Part shown: positions 33,237-43,416 of the stretch, one piece after another
Layout of the letters: each line of letters starts with the position of its first letter
Numbering within the stretch: the stretch's first letter is position 1
Notes under the pieces: model-generated
Database searches by the model: none
Seen by the model: the letters and a program-made list of their open reading frames with translations, nothing else
Told to the model about the DNA's origin: nothing
Source of the DNA: Streptomyces sp. GKU 895
Lineage (GTDB): Bacteria; Actinomycetota; Actinomycetes; Streptomycetales; Streptomycetaceae
Direction: 5' to 3'
NCBI GenBank assembly: GCA_002027195.1
Contig: MWJO01000017.1
Span: 1 to 64,000 of the forward strand
DNA length: 64,000 nucleotides
Position numbers and translations under genes: made by a program

Positions 33237-35627
33237 GTGGGCGGGACCACTGCGGTGCAGGAGGACCTCCGGGGCGAACCGGCCCCGGAGAGCCCACGGC
33301 TCGCCGTCCCCGAACCCGCCGGGAGTGTCGAACTCGGCCCGCGCCGGGTGCGGTTGGTCTTCTTCGGGCTGATGCTCGCGCTGCTGCTGGCCGCGCTGGA
33401 GCAGATGATCGTCGCCACCGCGCTCCCCAGGATCGTCGGCGAGCTGCACGGCCTGGACAAGATGTCCTGGGCGATCACCGCCTACCTCCTCACCGCCACC
33501 ATCGGCCTGCCGGTCTACGGCAAGCTCGGCGACCTCCTCGGCCGCAAGGGCGTCTTCCAGTTCGCGATCGTCGTCTTCGTCATCGGCTCCGCCCTCGCCG
33601 GACGGGCCGAGACGATGGACCAGTTGATCGCCTTCCGCGCGGTGCAGGGCGTCGGCGCGGGCGGCCTCATGATCGGCGTGCAGGCGATCATCGCCGACAT
33701 CGTGCCGCCCCGGGAGCGCGGCCGCTTCATGGGTCTCATCGGCGCCGCGTTCGGCCTCGCCTCCGTCGCCGGGCCCCTGTTGGGCGGCTACTTCACGGAC
33801 CACCTCTCCTGGCGGTGGTGCTTCTACATCAACGTCCCCTTCGGCCTGGTCACCCTCGCCGTCGTCACCGCCGTCCTCAAACTGCCCAAGCCGCGCACCA
33901 GGGCCCGCCTCGACATCCCGGGCATGCTGCTGCTCGCCGCCGCCTCGACCTGCCTGGTGCTGCTGACCAGTTGGGGCGGCACCGAGTACGCCTGGGGCTC
34001 CCGGGTGATCCTCGGGCTCGGCGCGGGCGCGCTGGCGGCCACCGTCCTCTTCCTCGTCGCCGAGCACTTCGCGACCGAACCCCTCATCCCGCTGCGGCTG
34101 TTCAGGGACTCGGTCTTCAACGTCACCGGTCTGGTGGGCCTGGTGGTCGGCGTCGCGCTCTTCGGGGCCGCCAGCTATCTGCCCACGTTCCTGCAGATGG
34201 TCGACGGGGCCAGCGCCACCGAGTCGGGCCTGCTGATGCTGCCCATGATGGGCGGCATCGTCGGCGCCTCGATCATCTCCGGGCAGCTCATCAGCCACAC
34301 CGGCCGCTACAAGGTGTGGCCCGTCCTCGGCGGCGCGCTCTCCGTCCTCGGCATGTGGCTGCTCTCCCGGCTCGAGGCCGACACGCCCCGGCTGCACTAC
34401 AGCCTCTGGATGGCCGTCCTCGGCGCCGGTATCGGCATGGTGATGCCGGTCCTCATCCTCGCCGTGCAGAACTCGGTGCGCCCCGCCGACCTCGGCACGG
34501 CGACGAGCGCCAACAACTACTTCCGCCAGATCGGCGGCTCGGTCGGCGCGGCGATCTTCGGCACGCTCTTCGCCGACCGGCTCGCCGACGCCCTCGCCGA
34601 GCGCCTGCCCCCGACCGCGGGGCTGCCCGACGCCGAGTCCATCACCCCGCAGCTCGTCCACGCGCTGCCCCCGCGGCTGCGCGACGCCTACATCCAGGCG
34701 TACGCCGACGCCATGCCGCGGATCTTCCTCTACCTCGTGCCGGTCCTCGTCCTCGGACTGCTCACCGCCTTCTTCCTCAAGGAGAAACCACTGGTGTCCC
34801 ACAACGCCGCCGAAACCGAGCCCGCACCCGTGAACACGCCGATCCCGCAGGCGCGTTCGCCGTACGCCGCCGGAATCCCGGTGTGCGGCACGGTGCAGCA
34901 CCCGGACGGGACCGTCGTCCCGCGCGCGGCGCTCACGCTGATCGACGTCACCGGACAGCAGATCGGCCGGGGCGCGAGCGGCGAGGACGGGCGGTACGCG
35001 CTCTCGACGCCAGGCTCGGGGGCGTACGTCCTGATCGCGGCGGCGGGCGGGCACCAGCCGCAGGCCGTCTCCGTCACCGTCGGCGAGCGGCCCGTCGAGC
35101 TCGACGTCGTCCTCGGCGGCGCCGGGCGCCTGGCCGGGAGCGTGGTGACCGCGGACGGCGCCATCGTGCGGGACGCCACTGTCACCCTCACCAATGTGCA
35201 CGGCGAGGTCGTCGCCACCACCCGCAGCGGACGCGAGGGCGGCTATGTCATCACCGAACTCGTGGCGGGGGAGTACACCCTTGCCGCCAGCGCCCCCGCC
35301 TTCCGCCCGGCCGCGCTCCCCGTCACCGTCCAGGCCGCCCGGGAGACCCGCCAGGACATCGAGCTCGCCGGCGGCGCCGTGCTGCGCGGGACGGTACGGG
35401 CGAGCGGCGGCCGTCCCGTGGAGGACGCGCGCGTGACGCTGCTGGACGCGGCGGGCAACGTCGTGGACACGCTCACCACCGGCGCCGACGGAACGTTCCG
35501 GTTCATCGACCTGTCCTCCGGCGAGTACACGGTCATCGCCGCGGGCTACCCGCCCATCGCCACCGTCCTCCAGGTCGCGGGCGGCGGCCGCACCGAACGG
35601 GACCTCCAGCTGGGGCACGAGGACTGA
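33237..35627 (+). CDS. MFS drug exporter fused to carboxypeptidase-regulatory-like repeats
   Basis: A 796-residue fusion. Residues about 35-515 are a 14-segment MFS transporter of the EmrB/QacA type: [28 protein letters not shown] and the motif-C stretch [20 protein letters not shown]. After FFLKEKP come three beta-sandwich repeats of about 80 residues (starting near 548, 631 and 715), each with G-x-V..DG..V..A.VTL.D..G..V and DG.Y....L..G.Y.L, the carboxypeptidase regulatory-like (CarboxypepD_reg/Ig) pattern. The tail would lie in the cytoplasm or outside depending on topology. The GTG at 33237 was chosen because GAGGGGAG precedes it; a GTG at 33210 is possible. Confidence 0.88.
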   Translation: MGGTTAVQEDLRGEPAPESPRLAVPEPAGSVELGPRRVRLVFFGLMLALLLAALEQMIVATALPRIVGELHGLDKMSWAITAYLLTATIGLPVYGKLGDLLGRKGVFQFAIVVFVIGSALAGRAETMDQLIAFRAVQGVGAGGLMIGVQAIIADIVPPRERGRFMGLIGAAFGLASVAGPLLGGYFTDHLSWRWCFYINVPFGLVTLAVVTAVLKLPKPRTRARLDIPGMLLLAAASTCLVLLTSWGGTEYAWGSRVILGLGAGALAATVLFLVAEHFATEPLIPLRLFRDSVFNVTGLVGLVVGVALFGAASYLPTFLQMVDGASATESGLLMLPMMGGIVGASIISGQLISHTGRYKVWPVLGGALSVLGMWLLSRLEADTPRLHYSLWMAVLGAGIGMVMPVLILAVQNSVRPADLGTATSANNYFRQIGGSVGAAIFGTLFADRLADALAERLPPTAGLPDAESITPQLVHALPPRLRDAYIQAYADAMPRIFLYLVPVLVLGLLTAFFLKEKPLVSHNAAETEPAPVNTPIPQARSPYAAGIPVCGTVQHPDGTVVPRAALTLIDVTGQQIGRGASGEDGRYALSTPGSGAYVLIAAAGGHQPQAVSVTVGERPVELDVVLGGAGRLAGSVVTADGAIVRDATVTLTNVHGEVVATTRSGREGGYVITELVAGEYTLAASAPAFRPAALPVTVQAARETRQDIELAGGAVLRGTVRASGGRPVEDARVTLLDAAGNVVDTLTTGADGTFRFIDLSSGEYTVIAAGYPPIATVLQVAGGGRTERDLQLGHED

Positions 35628-35837
35628 GCAAGCCGGATACAGCGGCGGAAAACCCGTCAGTAACCCCATGGTGCCCCCAACCGGCCGTTTCCGTCCGGCC
35701 GGGGCGTGCGCGGGGCGCACGGCATGCGGTCCGGCGGGGTCAATTCCCGCATTGCCGCACATCACCACCGGACGCGGCCGTACGGTGGAACGGTCGGCAC
35801 AGATCTTTGCGGAGCCGTGGGAGAGAGGGCCTGGGCC

Positions 35838-38300
35838 ATGGACCGTGGCAGCGAGAGGGACACACCTCCCAGCCGCGGCGCTGAGAGCGGAGCGGTGGAC
35901 AGCACCCCGGTCGGACGCATTCCGCTGGCCGTGGTCGTGGTGGACCGCGCCGGACTCGTGTCCCACTGGAGCCGAGGGGCGCGCCGCCTGTTCGGCGCCG
36001 CCAAGGAAGAGGCGATCGGGCGTGCCGCGGTCGATCTGCTGCCCGTCTCCGGAGCGCTGCCCGACGAGGAAGACACCGTGCCCTACGGGGCGTACGACTC
36101 CTACGACGGCCTCGGACCCGATCTGGAGTCCTCCCTCGGCGGCAGGCTCGCCTACCCGGCCGCGGGCCGCGCCCGGCTCACGGTCGCCGAGGGCCACCGG
36201 CGGGACGTGCTCTGGTGGGCGTACCCCCTGGTCGGACCCGGGGAAGAGCGGCTGCTGGTGCTGGCCGCCGACGCGGACGCCCTCAAGGCCGACGACCCCG
36301 ACGACGAGATCGCCGTCGAGCGCATCGCCCCGGCCTTCGCGCTGCACACCGACTTCCCCGGCGCCGAGGAACTGGCCCGCAGGCTCCCCGAGATCCTGCC
36401 CAGCATGAGCGTCGACGAAGGCGCCCGGATCGTCTCCCAGGTACTGGAACTGGGCTATCCCGTCCTGGAGTTCAGCCAGAACGACCGGGTGCCGGTGACC
36501 CCCGACTGGGGCGTCCCGCGACGCGCCGAGCGCAGGGCCCGCCGGGAGCGGGCCGCGCGCGCCGCGGCCGAGGGTCTGGCGCTGCCCCTGGATCCCGCGG
36601 AGGAGGACGGCGAGGACCTCGAGTACGCCGCCGTACGCGAGCGTCTGGAGTTCCTCAACGAGGTCAGCGGCCGCATCGGCACCTCCCTCGACCTGTCGAA
36701 GACCATCATCGAGGTCAGCCGCGCCGTCGTCCCCCGCTTCACCGACGTCGCCGGCACGTATCTGCGGGAACAGGTCGTCGCCGGCGAGGGGTTCCCCGAG
36801 GGCGTGCCGGACACCACCACCCTGTGGCACCGGGTCGCCGTGGAGCACACCGACGAACCCGGCCGCTGGGACGACGTGGTGCCGGTCGGCGAGGCCATGC
36901 CGTTCCCCGCCCACACGCCGTTCTTCCAGTGCATGACCACCGGCGAACCCGTCCTCGTGCCCCGCATCAGCGAGGAGATGGGCCACGCCATCGCCGCGCA
37001 GTTCGAGAAGCGCGACATCCGGCCCCTGATCACCCACCGCTCGATGCTGGTCGTCCCGCTCAAGGCCCGCAATGTGGTCCTCGGCTTCATGATCCTGCTG
37101 CGGCACCCGGAGCGCGTCGAGTTCAACGACATGGACCGGGTCACCGGCGCCGAACTCGCCGCCCGCGCGGGCCTCGTGCTGGACAACGCGCGCATGTACA
37201 CCTACCAGGAGAGCGTCGCCGAGACCCTCCAGGACAGCATGCTGCCGCACATCCCGCCGCGCATGGCGGGCTGCGACATCGCCACCCGCTATCTGCCGGG
37301 CACCCTCCTCGGCCGCGTCGGCGGCGACTGGTTCGACTCCGTGAAGCTGCCGGGCGCCCGCACCGCCCTCGTCGTCGGTGACGTCATGGGACACGGCCTC
37401 AACTCCGCGGCGATGATGGGCCAGTTGCGGACGGCCGTGCAGACCATGGCCGCCATGGACCTGCCGCCCGCCCAGCTGCTGCGCAACCTCGACGACCTCG
37501 CCCAGCGCCTCGGCGACACCTACCTCGCGACCTGTCTGTACGCCGTGTACGACCCGATCGCCGGTGAGGTGCACATCGCCAACGCGGGCCACATCCCGCC
37601 GGTGATCGTGCACGCGGCGGACGGCCGCAGCGAGTTGCTCGACCTGCCGACCGGCGCGCCCATCGGCGTCGGCGGGGTGCCGTTCGAGGCGGTACGCGTG
37701 CGCGTGCGGCCCGGCGACCGGCTCGTGATGTGCACGGACGGACTGGTCGAGGTGCGCGGCGAGGACATCGGCGTGGGACTGGCCACGCTGTGCGAGTCCG
37801 CCGCCCACCCGGCCGCGTCCATGGACGAGGCCTGCGACACCATCATCCGCGCCCTCAACACCTGCGGCGGCCGCAAGGACGACGTCGCCCTGCTGATGGC
37901 CCGGCTCAACGGCATCGAGCCGGACGACGTGGCCGAGTGGCGGCTCGCCGTCGACCCGATCGAGGTCGGCCGGGCCCGCGCCACCGTCCGCGAACAGCTG
38001 CACGAGTGGGGCCTCGGACGGCTGGCCGACACCACCGAACTCATGGTGAGCGAACTCGTCACCAACGCCGTACGGCACTCCCACAGCCGCCCCGTCGAGC
38101 TGCGGCTCGTGCGGGGCGAGACGCTGCTGTGCGAGGTGGACGACGACGACCACGAACTGCCCACCCTGCGCAACGCCGGTCCCGACGACGAGTTCGGACG
38201 CGGCCTGCGCATCGTCAGCACGCTGGCGCGGGAGTGGGGCGCGAGCCGGACGAACGCCGGCAAGACCGTCTGGTTCGAACAGACCCTGCCGCGACGCTGA
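35838..38300 (+). CDS. PAS-GAF-PP2C(SpoIIE)-HATPase regulatory phosphatase
   Basis: An 820-residue signalling protein. Residues 22-150 are PAS-like (IPLAVVVVDRAGLVSHWSRGARRLFG); about 262-425 GAF-like; about 450-660 a SpoIIE-type PP2C phosphatase with GGDWFDSVKLPG, GDVMGHG, ANAGHIPPV and CTDGLVEVRGEDIG; about 680-820 an RsbW-like HATPase (MVSELVTNAVRHS, GRGLRIVSTLAREWG). Phosphatase plus anti-sigma kinase in one chain suggests control of anti-anti-sigma factors and a sigma factor. The ATG at 35838 has GAGAGAGGG upstream. Such proteins are numerous in Streptomyces; partner proteins are not in this window. Confidence 0.92.
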   Translation: MDRGSERDTPPSRGAESGAVDSTPVGRIPLAVVVVDRAGLVSHWSRGARRLFGAAKEEAIGRAAVDLLPVSGALPDEEDTVPYGAYDSYDGLGPDLESSLGGRLAYPAAGRARLTVAEGHRRDVLWWAYPLVGPGEERLLVLAADADALKADDPDDEIAVERIAPAFALHTDFPGAEELARRLPEILPSMSVDEGARIVSQVLELGYPVLEFSQNDRVPVTPDWGVPRRAERRARRERAARAAAEGLALPLDPAEEDGEDLEYAAVRERLEFLNEVSGRIGTSLDLSKTIIEVSRAVVPRFTDVAGTYLREQVVAGEGFPEGVPDTTTLWHRVAVEHTDEPGRWDDVVPVGEAMPFPAHTPFFQCMTTGEPVLVPRISEEMGHAIAAQFEKRDIRPLITHRSMLVVPLKARNVVLGFMILLRHPERVEFNDMDRVTGAELAARAGLVLDNARMYTYQESVAETLQDSMLPHIPPRMAGCDIATRYLPGTLLGRVGGDWFDSVKLPGARTALVVGDVMGHGLNSAAMMGQLRTAVQTMAAMDLPPAQLLRNLDDLAQRLGDTYLATCLYAVYDPIAGEVHIANAGHIPPVIVHAADGRSELLDLPTGAPIGVGGVPFEAVRVRVRPGDRLVMCTDGLVEVRGEDIGVGLATLCESAAHPAASMDEACDTIIRALNTCGGRKDDVALLMARLNGIEPDDVAEWRLAVDPIEVGRARATVREQLHEWGLGRLADTTELMVSELVTNAVRHSHSRPVELRLVRGETLLCEVDDDDHELPTLRNAGPDDEFGRGLRIVSTLAREWGASRTNAGKTVWFEQTLPRR

Positions 38301-38455
38301 CACTCTGCCGGGGCGCGCGGGGCGCCCGGGGGCGTGCACAGCTCGTACGAGGGGTGAAGGAATGCGCTCCGCGCTTGTAGCCGTGACCAGGGCGCGATAG
38401 ACCGTACTGGCCCGTCACTCGCGACGGGTCGGCTACGCACCCTGGGGAGTTGGGC

Positions 38456-39181
38456 ATGAGCGTGACGAGTCGGTACCGGGAGGCCTGGGAGGGCTTCTGG
38501 AGGGAGGCCCCCGAGGAGCAGGGGGCCGTGTTCTGGGACGCGGAGCCCGCGCTCACCGCCGGCCTCCATCTCGCCCTCTTCGAACCACGGTTGGCCGACC
38601 CCGGCCTGCCCATGGTCGACCTCGGCTGCGGCAACGGCACCCAGACCCGGTTCCTCGCCGACCGCTTCCCGCGCGTCCTCGGCGTCGACCTGTCCGAGGC
38701 GGCCGTCGAGCACGCCCGGCACGCCGACCCCGCGGGCCAGGCCGGCTACCGGGTGCTCGACGCCGCCGGGAAGGGCGAGGCGGAGTCACTGCACGCGGAG
38801 CTCGGCGACGCCAACGTCTATGTGCGGGGCGTACTGCACCAGTGCGAGCCCGACGACCGCCAGCCCTTCGTCGACGGGCTCGCCACCCTCCTCGGCGAGC
38901 GCGGCCGGGCCTTCCTCGTCGAGCTCTCCGAGGCCGCCAAGCCGGTCCTGATGGGCCTGGCCCAGAGCCCCTCGGGCCCGCCGCCCAAGCTGGCGCCGGT
39001 CTTCCGGCACGGCATCGCGCCCGGCGAGGTCTCCGACGCCGCCGTCCCCGAATATCTGAGCGCGGCCGGCCTCAGCGTCCTCGCGAGCGGCGAACTGCCG
39101 CTCACCACCACGGAGTACACCGCCGACGGCGTGCGCATCGAACTGCCGTCGAAGTGGCAGGTGGTGGGGCGTACGGCCTGA
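38456..39181 (+). CDS. SAM-dependent methyltransferase (class I)
   Basis: A 241-residue class I methyltransferase. The SAM-binding motif I is VDLGCGNGTQTRFLAD, followed by GVDLSEAAVEHAR (acidic loop) and a later GVLHQ. The substrate is not evident. The ATG at 38456 follows GGGGAGT; a TTG six bases upstream is unlikely. It stands alone between the PP2C gene and the peptidase run. Confidence 0.87.
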   Translation: MSVTSRYREAWEGFWREAPEEQGAVFWDAEPALTAGLHLALFEPRLADPGLPMVDLGCGNGTQTRFLADRFPRVLGVDLSEAAVEHARHADPAGQAGYRVLDAAGKGEAESLHAELGDANVYVRGVLHQCEPDDRQPFVDGLATLLGERGRAFLVELSEAAKPVLMGLAQSPSGPPPKLAPVFRHGIAPGEVSDAAVPEYLSAAGLSVLASGELPLTTTEYTADGVRIELPSKWQVVGRTA

Positions 39182-39264
39182 GGTGTGAGATTCACTGGTC
39201 TGTGCCGGTGAGGGTTTTCCACAGGGCTGCCGGGAGGCGCCGGAACCGCGTAGCGTGAGGCGGC

Positions 39265-40098
39265 ATGAAGATCCTCATCAGCGCCGACATGGAGGGCGCC
39301 ACCGGCGTGACCTGGCCGGCCGACGTGCTGCCGGGGACTCCGCAGTGGGAGCGGTGCCGCGCGATGTTCACCTCCGACGTGAACGCCGCGGTGCTGGGCT
39401 TCTTCGACGGCGGAGCCGACGAGGTGCTGATCAACGAGGCGCACTGGACCATGCGCAACCTGCTCCTGGAGCGCCTAGACGACCGCGCCGAGATGCTCAC
39501 CGGGCGGCACAAGGCGCTGTCCATGGTGGAGGGCGTGCAGCACGGCGACGTGGACGGCATCGCCTTCGTCGGCTATCACGCCGGGGCCGGCATGGAGGGC
39601 GTCCTCGCGCACACGTACCTCGCCAACTCCATCACCGGGGTGTGGGTGAACGACGAGCGGGCCAGCGAAGGGCTCCTCAACGCGCGCGTGGTCGCCGAGT
39701 ACGGGGTACCCGTCATCCTCGTCACCGGCGACGACGTGGCCTGCGAGGACGCGCTCGGGTACGCGCCGGAGGCGCTGAAAGTCGCGGTCAAGGACCATGT
39801 GTCGCGCTACGCCGCGGTGTGCCGGACACCGGCCAGGACCGCGGCCGGCATCCGCGCGGCGGCGAAGGAGGCGGCGGCCCTGGCGGTGCGTCACGAACCG
39901 GTCGACGCGGGGCCGTTCACGATCGCGCTCGAGTTCGACGCCGAGCACCTGGCGATGGCCGCGACCGTCGTGCCCGGTGTGCGGCGGATCGGCGAGCGGA
40001 AGGTGGCGTACACCAGCGCCACGATGTACGAGGGAATCCGCGCCTTCAAGGCGGTCACCACGATCGTCTCGGCCGCGGTGGAGGAGCAGTATGGCTGA
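39265..40098 (+). CDS. dppA: M55 D-aminopeptidase (DppA-like)
   Basis: A 277-residue zinc D-aminopeptidase. The N-terminal ISADMEGATGV holds the Asp and Glu metal ligands of the DppA SADMEG signature; NEAHWTMRN and FVGYHAGAG supply the conserved His residues. DppA releases N-terminal D-amino acids from peptides such as D-Ala-D-Ala. It overlaps the following M20 gene by 8 bases and begins a run of five peptidases, suggesting recycling of peptidoglycan or D-amino acid-containing peptides. Confidence 0.92.
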   Translation: MKILISADMEGATGVTWPADVLPGTPQWERCRAMFTSDVNAAVLGFFDGGADEVLINEAHWTMRNLLLERLDDRAEMLTGRHKALSMVEGVQHGDVDGIAFVGYHAGAGMEGVLAHTYLANSITGVWVNDERASEGLLNARVVAEYGVPVILVTGDDVACEDALGYAPEALKVAVKDHVSRYAAVCRTPARTAAGIRAAAKEAAALAVRHEPVDAGPFTIALEFDAEHLAMAATVVPGVRRIGERKVAYTSATMYEGIRAFKAVTTIVSAAVEEQYG

Positions 40099-41395
40099 CG
40101 GGCAGGCGATGGACGAGGTCGTGACCTTCACGTCCGACCTCATCCGCATCGACACCACCAACCGGGGCGGGGGCGACTGCCAGGAGCGGCCCGCCGCCGA
40201 GTACGCGGCGGAGCGGTTGGCCGGGGCGGGCCTGGAGCCGGTGCTGCTGGAGCGCACCAGGGGCCGGACGAACGTCGTCGCCCGGATCGAGGGCACCGAC
40301 CCGTCGGCGGACGCGCTGCTGCTGCACGGTCATCTGGACGTGGTGCCGGCCGAGGCCCGGGACTGGAGCGTGCACCCGTTCTCCGGGGAGATCCGCGACG
40401 GGGTCGTGTGGGGCCGGGGCGCGGTCGACATGAAGAACATGGACGCGATGATCCTCGCCGTGGTCCGGTCCTGGGCGCGGCAGGGCGTGCGGCCCCGGCG
40501 GGACGTCGTCGTCGCGTTCACCGCCGACGAGGAGGCCAGTGCCGAGGACGGCTCCGGCTTTCTCGCCGACCGGCACCCGGAGCTCTTCGAGGGCTGCACC
40601 GAGGGCGTCAGCGAGTCCGGGGCGTTCACGTTCCACGACGGCGCCGGGCGCCGGATCTACCCCATCGCGGCCGGTGAGCGGGGCACGGGCTGGCTGAAGC
40701 TCACCGCGCGCGGCCGGGCCGGGCACGGCTCCAAGGTGAACAAGGAGAACGCGGTCACCCGCCTGGCCGCCGCCGTCACCCGCATCGGCGAGCACGAGTG
40801 GCCGCTGCGGCTCACCCCGACCGTCCGGGCCGCCCTCACCGAACTCGCCGTCCTGTACGGCATCGAACCGGACCTGACCGACGTCGACACCCTGCTGGAG
40901 AAGCTGGGCCCGGCCGCCAAGCTCGTCGAGGCGACCGTCCGCAACAGCGCCAACCCGACCATGCTGGACGCCGGTTACAAGCTCAACGTGATTCCCGGGG
41001 AGGCCGTGGCGTACGTCGACGGACGCTATCTCCCAGGCGGCGAGGACGAGTTCCGCGCGACCCTTGACCTGCTGACCGGACCGGACGTGGAGTGGGAGTT
41101 CCACCACCGCGAGGTCGCGCTCCAGGCGCCGGTGGACTCACCGACGTACGCGGCGATGCGGGCGGCCGTCGAGGAGTTCGCGCCGGAGGGACATGTGGTG
41201 CCGTACTGCATGTCCGGCGGCACGGACGCCAAGCAGTTCTCGCGCCTCGGCATCACCGGCTACGGATTCGCGCCGCTGAAGCTCCCGGAGGGCTTCGACT
41301 ACCAGGCGCTCTTCCACGGCGTGGACGAGCGGGTCCCGGTCGAGGCGCTGCACTTCGGCGTCCGCGTCCTCGACCGGTTCCTGCGGAGCGCCTAG
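40091..41395 (+). CDS. M20-family metallopeptidase
   Basis: A 434-residue cocatalytic zinc peptidase of the M20 (ArgE/DapE/carboxypeptidase) family. LLHGHLDVVP gives the first His and Asp, GRGAVDMK the bridging Asp, ADEEAS the catalytic Glu pair, and CMSGGTDAKQF plus the C-terminal LFHGVDERVP the remaining ligands. The dimerisation/lid domain is present in the middle. The ATG at 40091 is inside the dppA end, so the genes are coupled. The likely substrates are N-acylated amino acids or short peptides. Confidence 0.93.
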   Translation: MADGQAMDEVVTFTSDLIRIDTTNRGGGDCQERPAAEYAAERLAGAGLEPVLLERTRGRTNVVARIEGTDPSADALLLHGHLDVVPAEARDWSVHPFSGEIRDGVVWGRGAVDMKNMDAMILAVVRSWARQGVRPRRDVVVAFTADEEASAEDGSGFLADRHPELFEGCTEGVSESGAFTFHDGAGRRIYPIAAGERGTGWLKLTARGRAGHGSKVNKENAVTRLAAAVTRIGEHEWPLRLTPTVRAALTELAVLYGIEPDLTDVDTLLEKLGPAAKLVEATVRNSANPTMLDAGYKLNVIPGEAVAYVDGRYLPGGEDEFRATLDLLTGPDVEWEFHHREVALQAPVDSPTYAAMRAAVEEFAPEGHVVPYCMSGGTDAKQFSRLGITGYGFAPLKLPEGFDYQALFHGVDERVPVEALHFGVRVLDRFLRSA

Positions 41396-41399
41396 GCAC

Positions 41400-43366
41400 A
41401 TGGGGGACGACGTGCAGACCTTGCCCTACGGTTCATGGCCCTCGCCCATCGACGCGGCCCTCGCCGCCGCGCACGACGGGCACCCCGAGTGGGTGGGCTT
41501 CGTCGGCGACGAGGCGTGGTGGACCGAGCCACGGCCCACCGAGGGCGGTCGGCGCACCCTGGTGCGGCGCCGCGCGGACGGCAGCGAGGAGCCGGTGCTC
41601 CCGGCGCCGTGGAACGTCCGCAGCAGGGTGATCGAATACGGCGGTCAGCCCTGGGCCGGGACCATGGACGACGGCGGCCGGCCGCTCGTCGTCTTCGTGA
41701 ACTTCGCCGACCAGCGCCTGTACCGGTACGAGCCCGGCGGCGACCCGCGTCCCCTGACCCCCGTCTCCCCGGTGGGCGGCGGCCTGCGCTGGGCGGACCC
41801 GGTGCTCCGCTCCGGCCTCGGTGAGGTGTGGTGCGTCCTGGAGGAGTTCACCGGCGACGGCCCCACCGACGTCCGCCGCGTCCTCGCCGCGGTGCCGCTG
41901 GACGGCTCGGCCGCCCAGGACCGGGACGCCGTCCGCGAACTGACCGACGCCCGGCACCGGTTCGTGACCGGACCGCGGATCTCCCCCGACGGGCGGCATG
42001 TGGCCTGGCTCGGCTGGGACCATCCGCGGATGCCGTGGGACGGCACGGAGCTGGTCCTCGCCTCGGTGGCCGACGACGGCGCCCTGCGCCAACCGCGTAC
42101 GGTGGCCGGCGGCCCCGAGGAATCCATCGCCCAGGTCGACTGGGCGCACGACGGCGCCCTGCTGTACGCGAGCGACCGCACCGGCTGGTGGAACCTCTAC
42201 CGCGACGGCGAGCCGGTGTGCCCGCGCGAGGAGGAGTTCGGCGGGCCGCTGTGGAAGCTGGGACAGCGCTGGTTCGCGCCGCTGGAGAGCGGTCTGATCG
42301 CCGTGGTGCACGGGCGGGGCGCCACCGCGCTCGGGGTGCTGGACCCGGAGACCGGGGAGGTCGTCGACGCGGCGGGCCCCTGGACGGAGTTCGCGTCCAC
42401 CCTCGCGGTGCACGGCGAGCGGGTCGTCGGCGTCGGGGCCAGTCCGCGCAGCGCCCACGAGGTGGTGGAGCTGGACACCCGCACGGGCCGGGCGAGGGTG
42501 ATCGGCGCCGCCACGACGACTCCGTGGACCCCGCGTACTACCCCGAGCCGCAGATCCGCACCTTCACCGGGCCCGAGGGACGCGAGATCCACGCCCACGT
42601 CTACCCGCCCCACCACCCCGGCTGCGTCGCGCCGGGCGACGAGCTGCCGCCGTACGTCGTGTGGGCGCACGGCGGTCCGACGAGCCGGGCGCCTCTCGTC
42701 CTCGACCTGTCCATCGCCTACTTCACCTCCCGGGGCATCGGCGTCGCCGAGGTCAACTACGGCGGCTCGACCGGGCACGGCCGGGAGTACCGCAACCGGC
42801 TGCGCGAGCAGTGGGGCGTCGTCGACGTCGAGGACTGCGCCGCGGTCGCGCTCGCCCTCGCCGAGGAGGGCACCGCCGACCGGGACCGGCTGGCGATCCG
42901 CGGCGGCAGCGCGGGCGGCTGGACCGCGGCCGCCTCGCTCACCGCGACCGACGTGTACGCCTGCGGGACGATCGTCTATCCCATCCTCGACCTGGCCGGC
43001 TGGGGTGAGGGGGAGACCCATGACTTCGAGTCGCAGTACCTGGAGACGCTCGTCGGGCCGCTCGCCGAGGTGCCCGCGCGGTACGCGGAGCGCTCGCCCA
43101 CCGAGCACGCCGACCGGATCACCGCGCCCTTCCTGCTGCTCCAGGGGCTGGACGACGTGATCTGCCCGCCCGCCCAGTGCGAGCGGTTCCTCGCCCGGAT
43201 GGAGGGGCGGCGGGTACCGCACGCGTACATCGCCTTCGAGGGGGAGGGGCACGGGTTCCGGCGGGCGGAGACCATGATCAGGGCCCTGGAGTCCGAACTC
43301 TCCCTGTACGCCGAGGTCTTCGTCCTCAACCCGCCCGGCATCCCGACTCTGGAGCTCGACAAGTGA
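41400..43366 (+). CDS. S9-family prolyl-oligopeptidase-like serine peptidase (frame broken once)
   Basis: A cytoplasmic S9 peptidase. The N-terminal part is a beta-propeller-like domain (ISPDGRHVAWLGWDHP, ASDRTGWWNLY). The C-terminal alpha/beta hydrolase domain has the nucleophile in RGGSAGGWT, the Asp in LDDVICPP and the His in EGHGFRRAET. The two halves lie in different frames; one C is missing near 42510 in GCCGCC. Restored, the protein is 655 residues, a normal size. It starts 4 bases after the M20 stop. The last 10 residues (GIPTLELDK) are repeated in the following tandem duplication. Confidence 0.9.
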
Positions 43367-43416
43367 ACGAACTCGCCGGCATCCCGACCCTGGAGCTCAG
43401 CAAGTGAAAGAACTCG
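43335..43416. repeat. 41-bp tandem duplication at the S9-S66 junction
   Basis: Copies 43335-43375 and 43376-43416 share 37 of 41 bases. Each carries the end of an IPTLEL peptide and an AAGTGAA overlap where a stop codon TGA and a start codon GTG share bases. Because 41 is not a multiple of three, each copy shifts to a new frame. Confidence 0.85.
43363..43407 (+). CDS. 14-codon leader-like reading frame (MNELAGIPTLELSK)
   Basis: A 14-codon frame beginning with GTG, created by the duplicated junction. Its GTG overlaps the S9 stop and its TGA overlaps the GTG of the S66 gene, so a ribosome could step through all three. Its sequence repeats the S9 C-terminus (IPTLELDK versus IPTLELSK). It may be only a coupling device or an accident of the duplication; a functional peptide is speculative. 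Confidence 0.35.
   Translation: MNELAGIPTLELSK

Noticed and set aside
33150..38339. A 1729-codon open frame on the minus strand
   Set aside because: It is antisense to two well-defined genes (MFS fusion and PP2C) and arises from their GC-rich codons; it has no domain-like sequence.
39711..39720. GGGTAC inside coding genes as SigB promoters
   Set aside because: The hexamer is frequent in GC-rich coding DNA; only intergenic copies with spaced -35 elements were kept.
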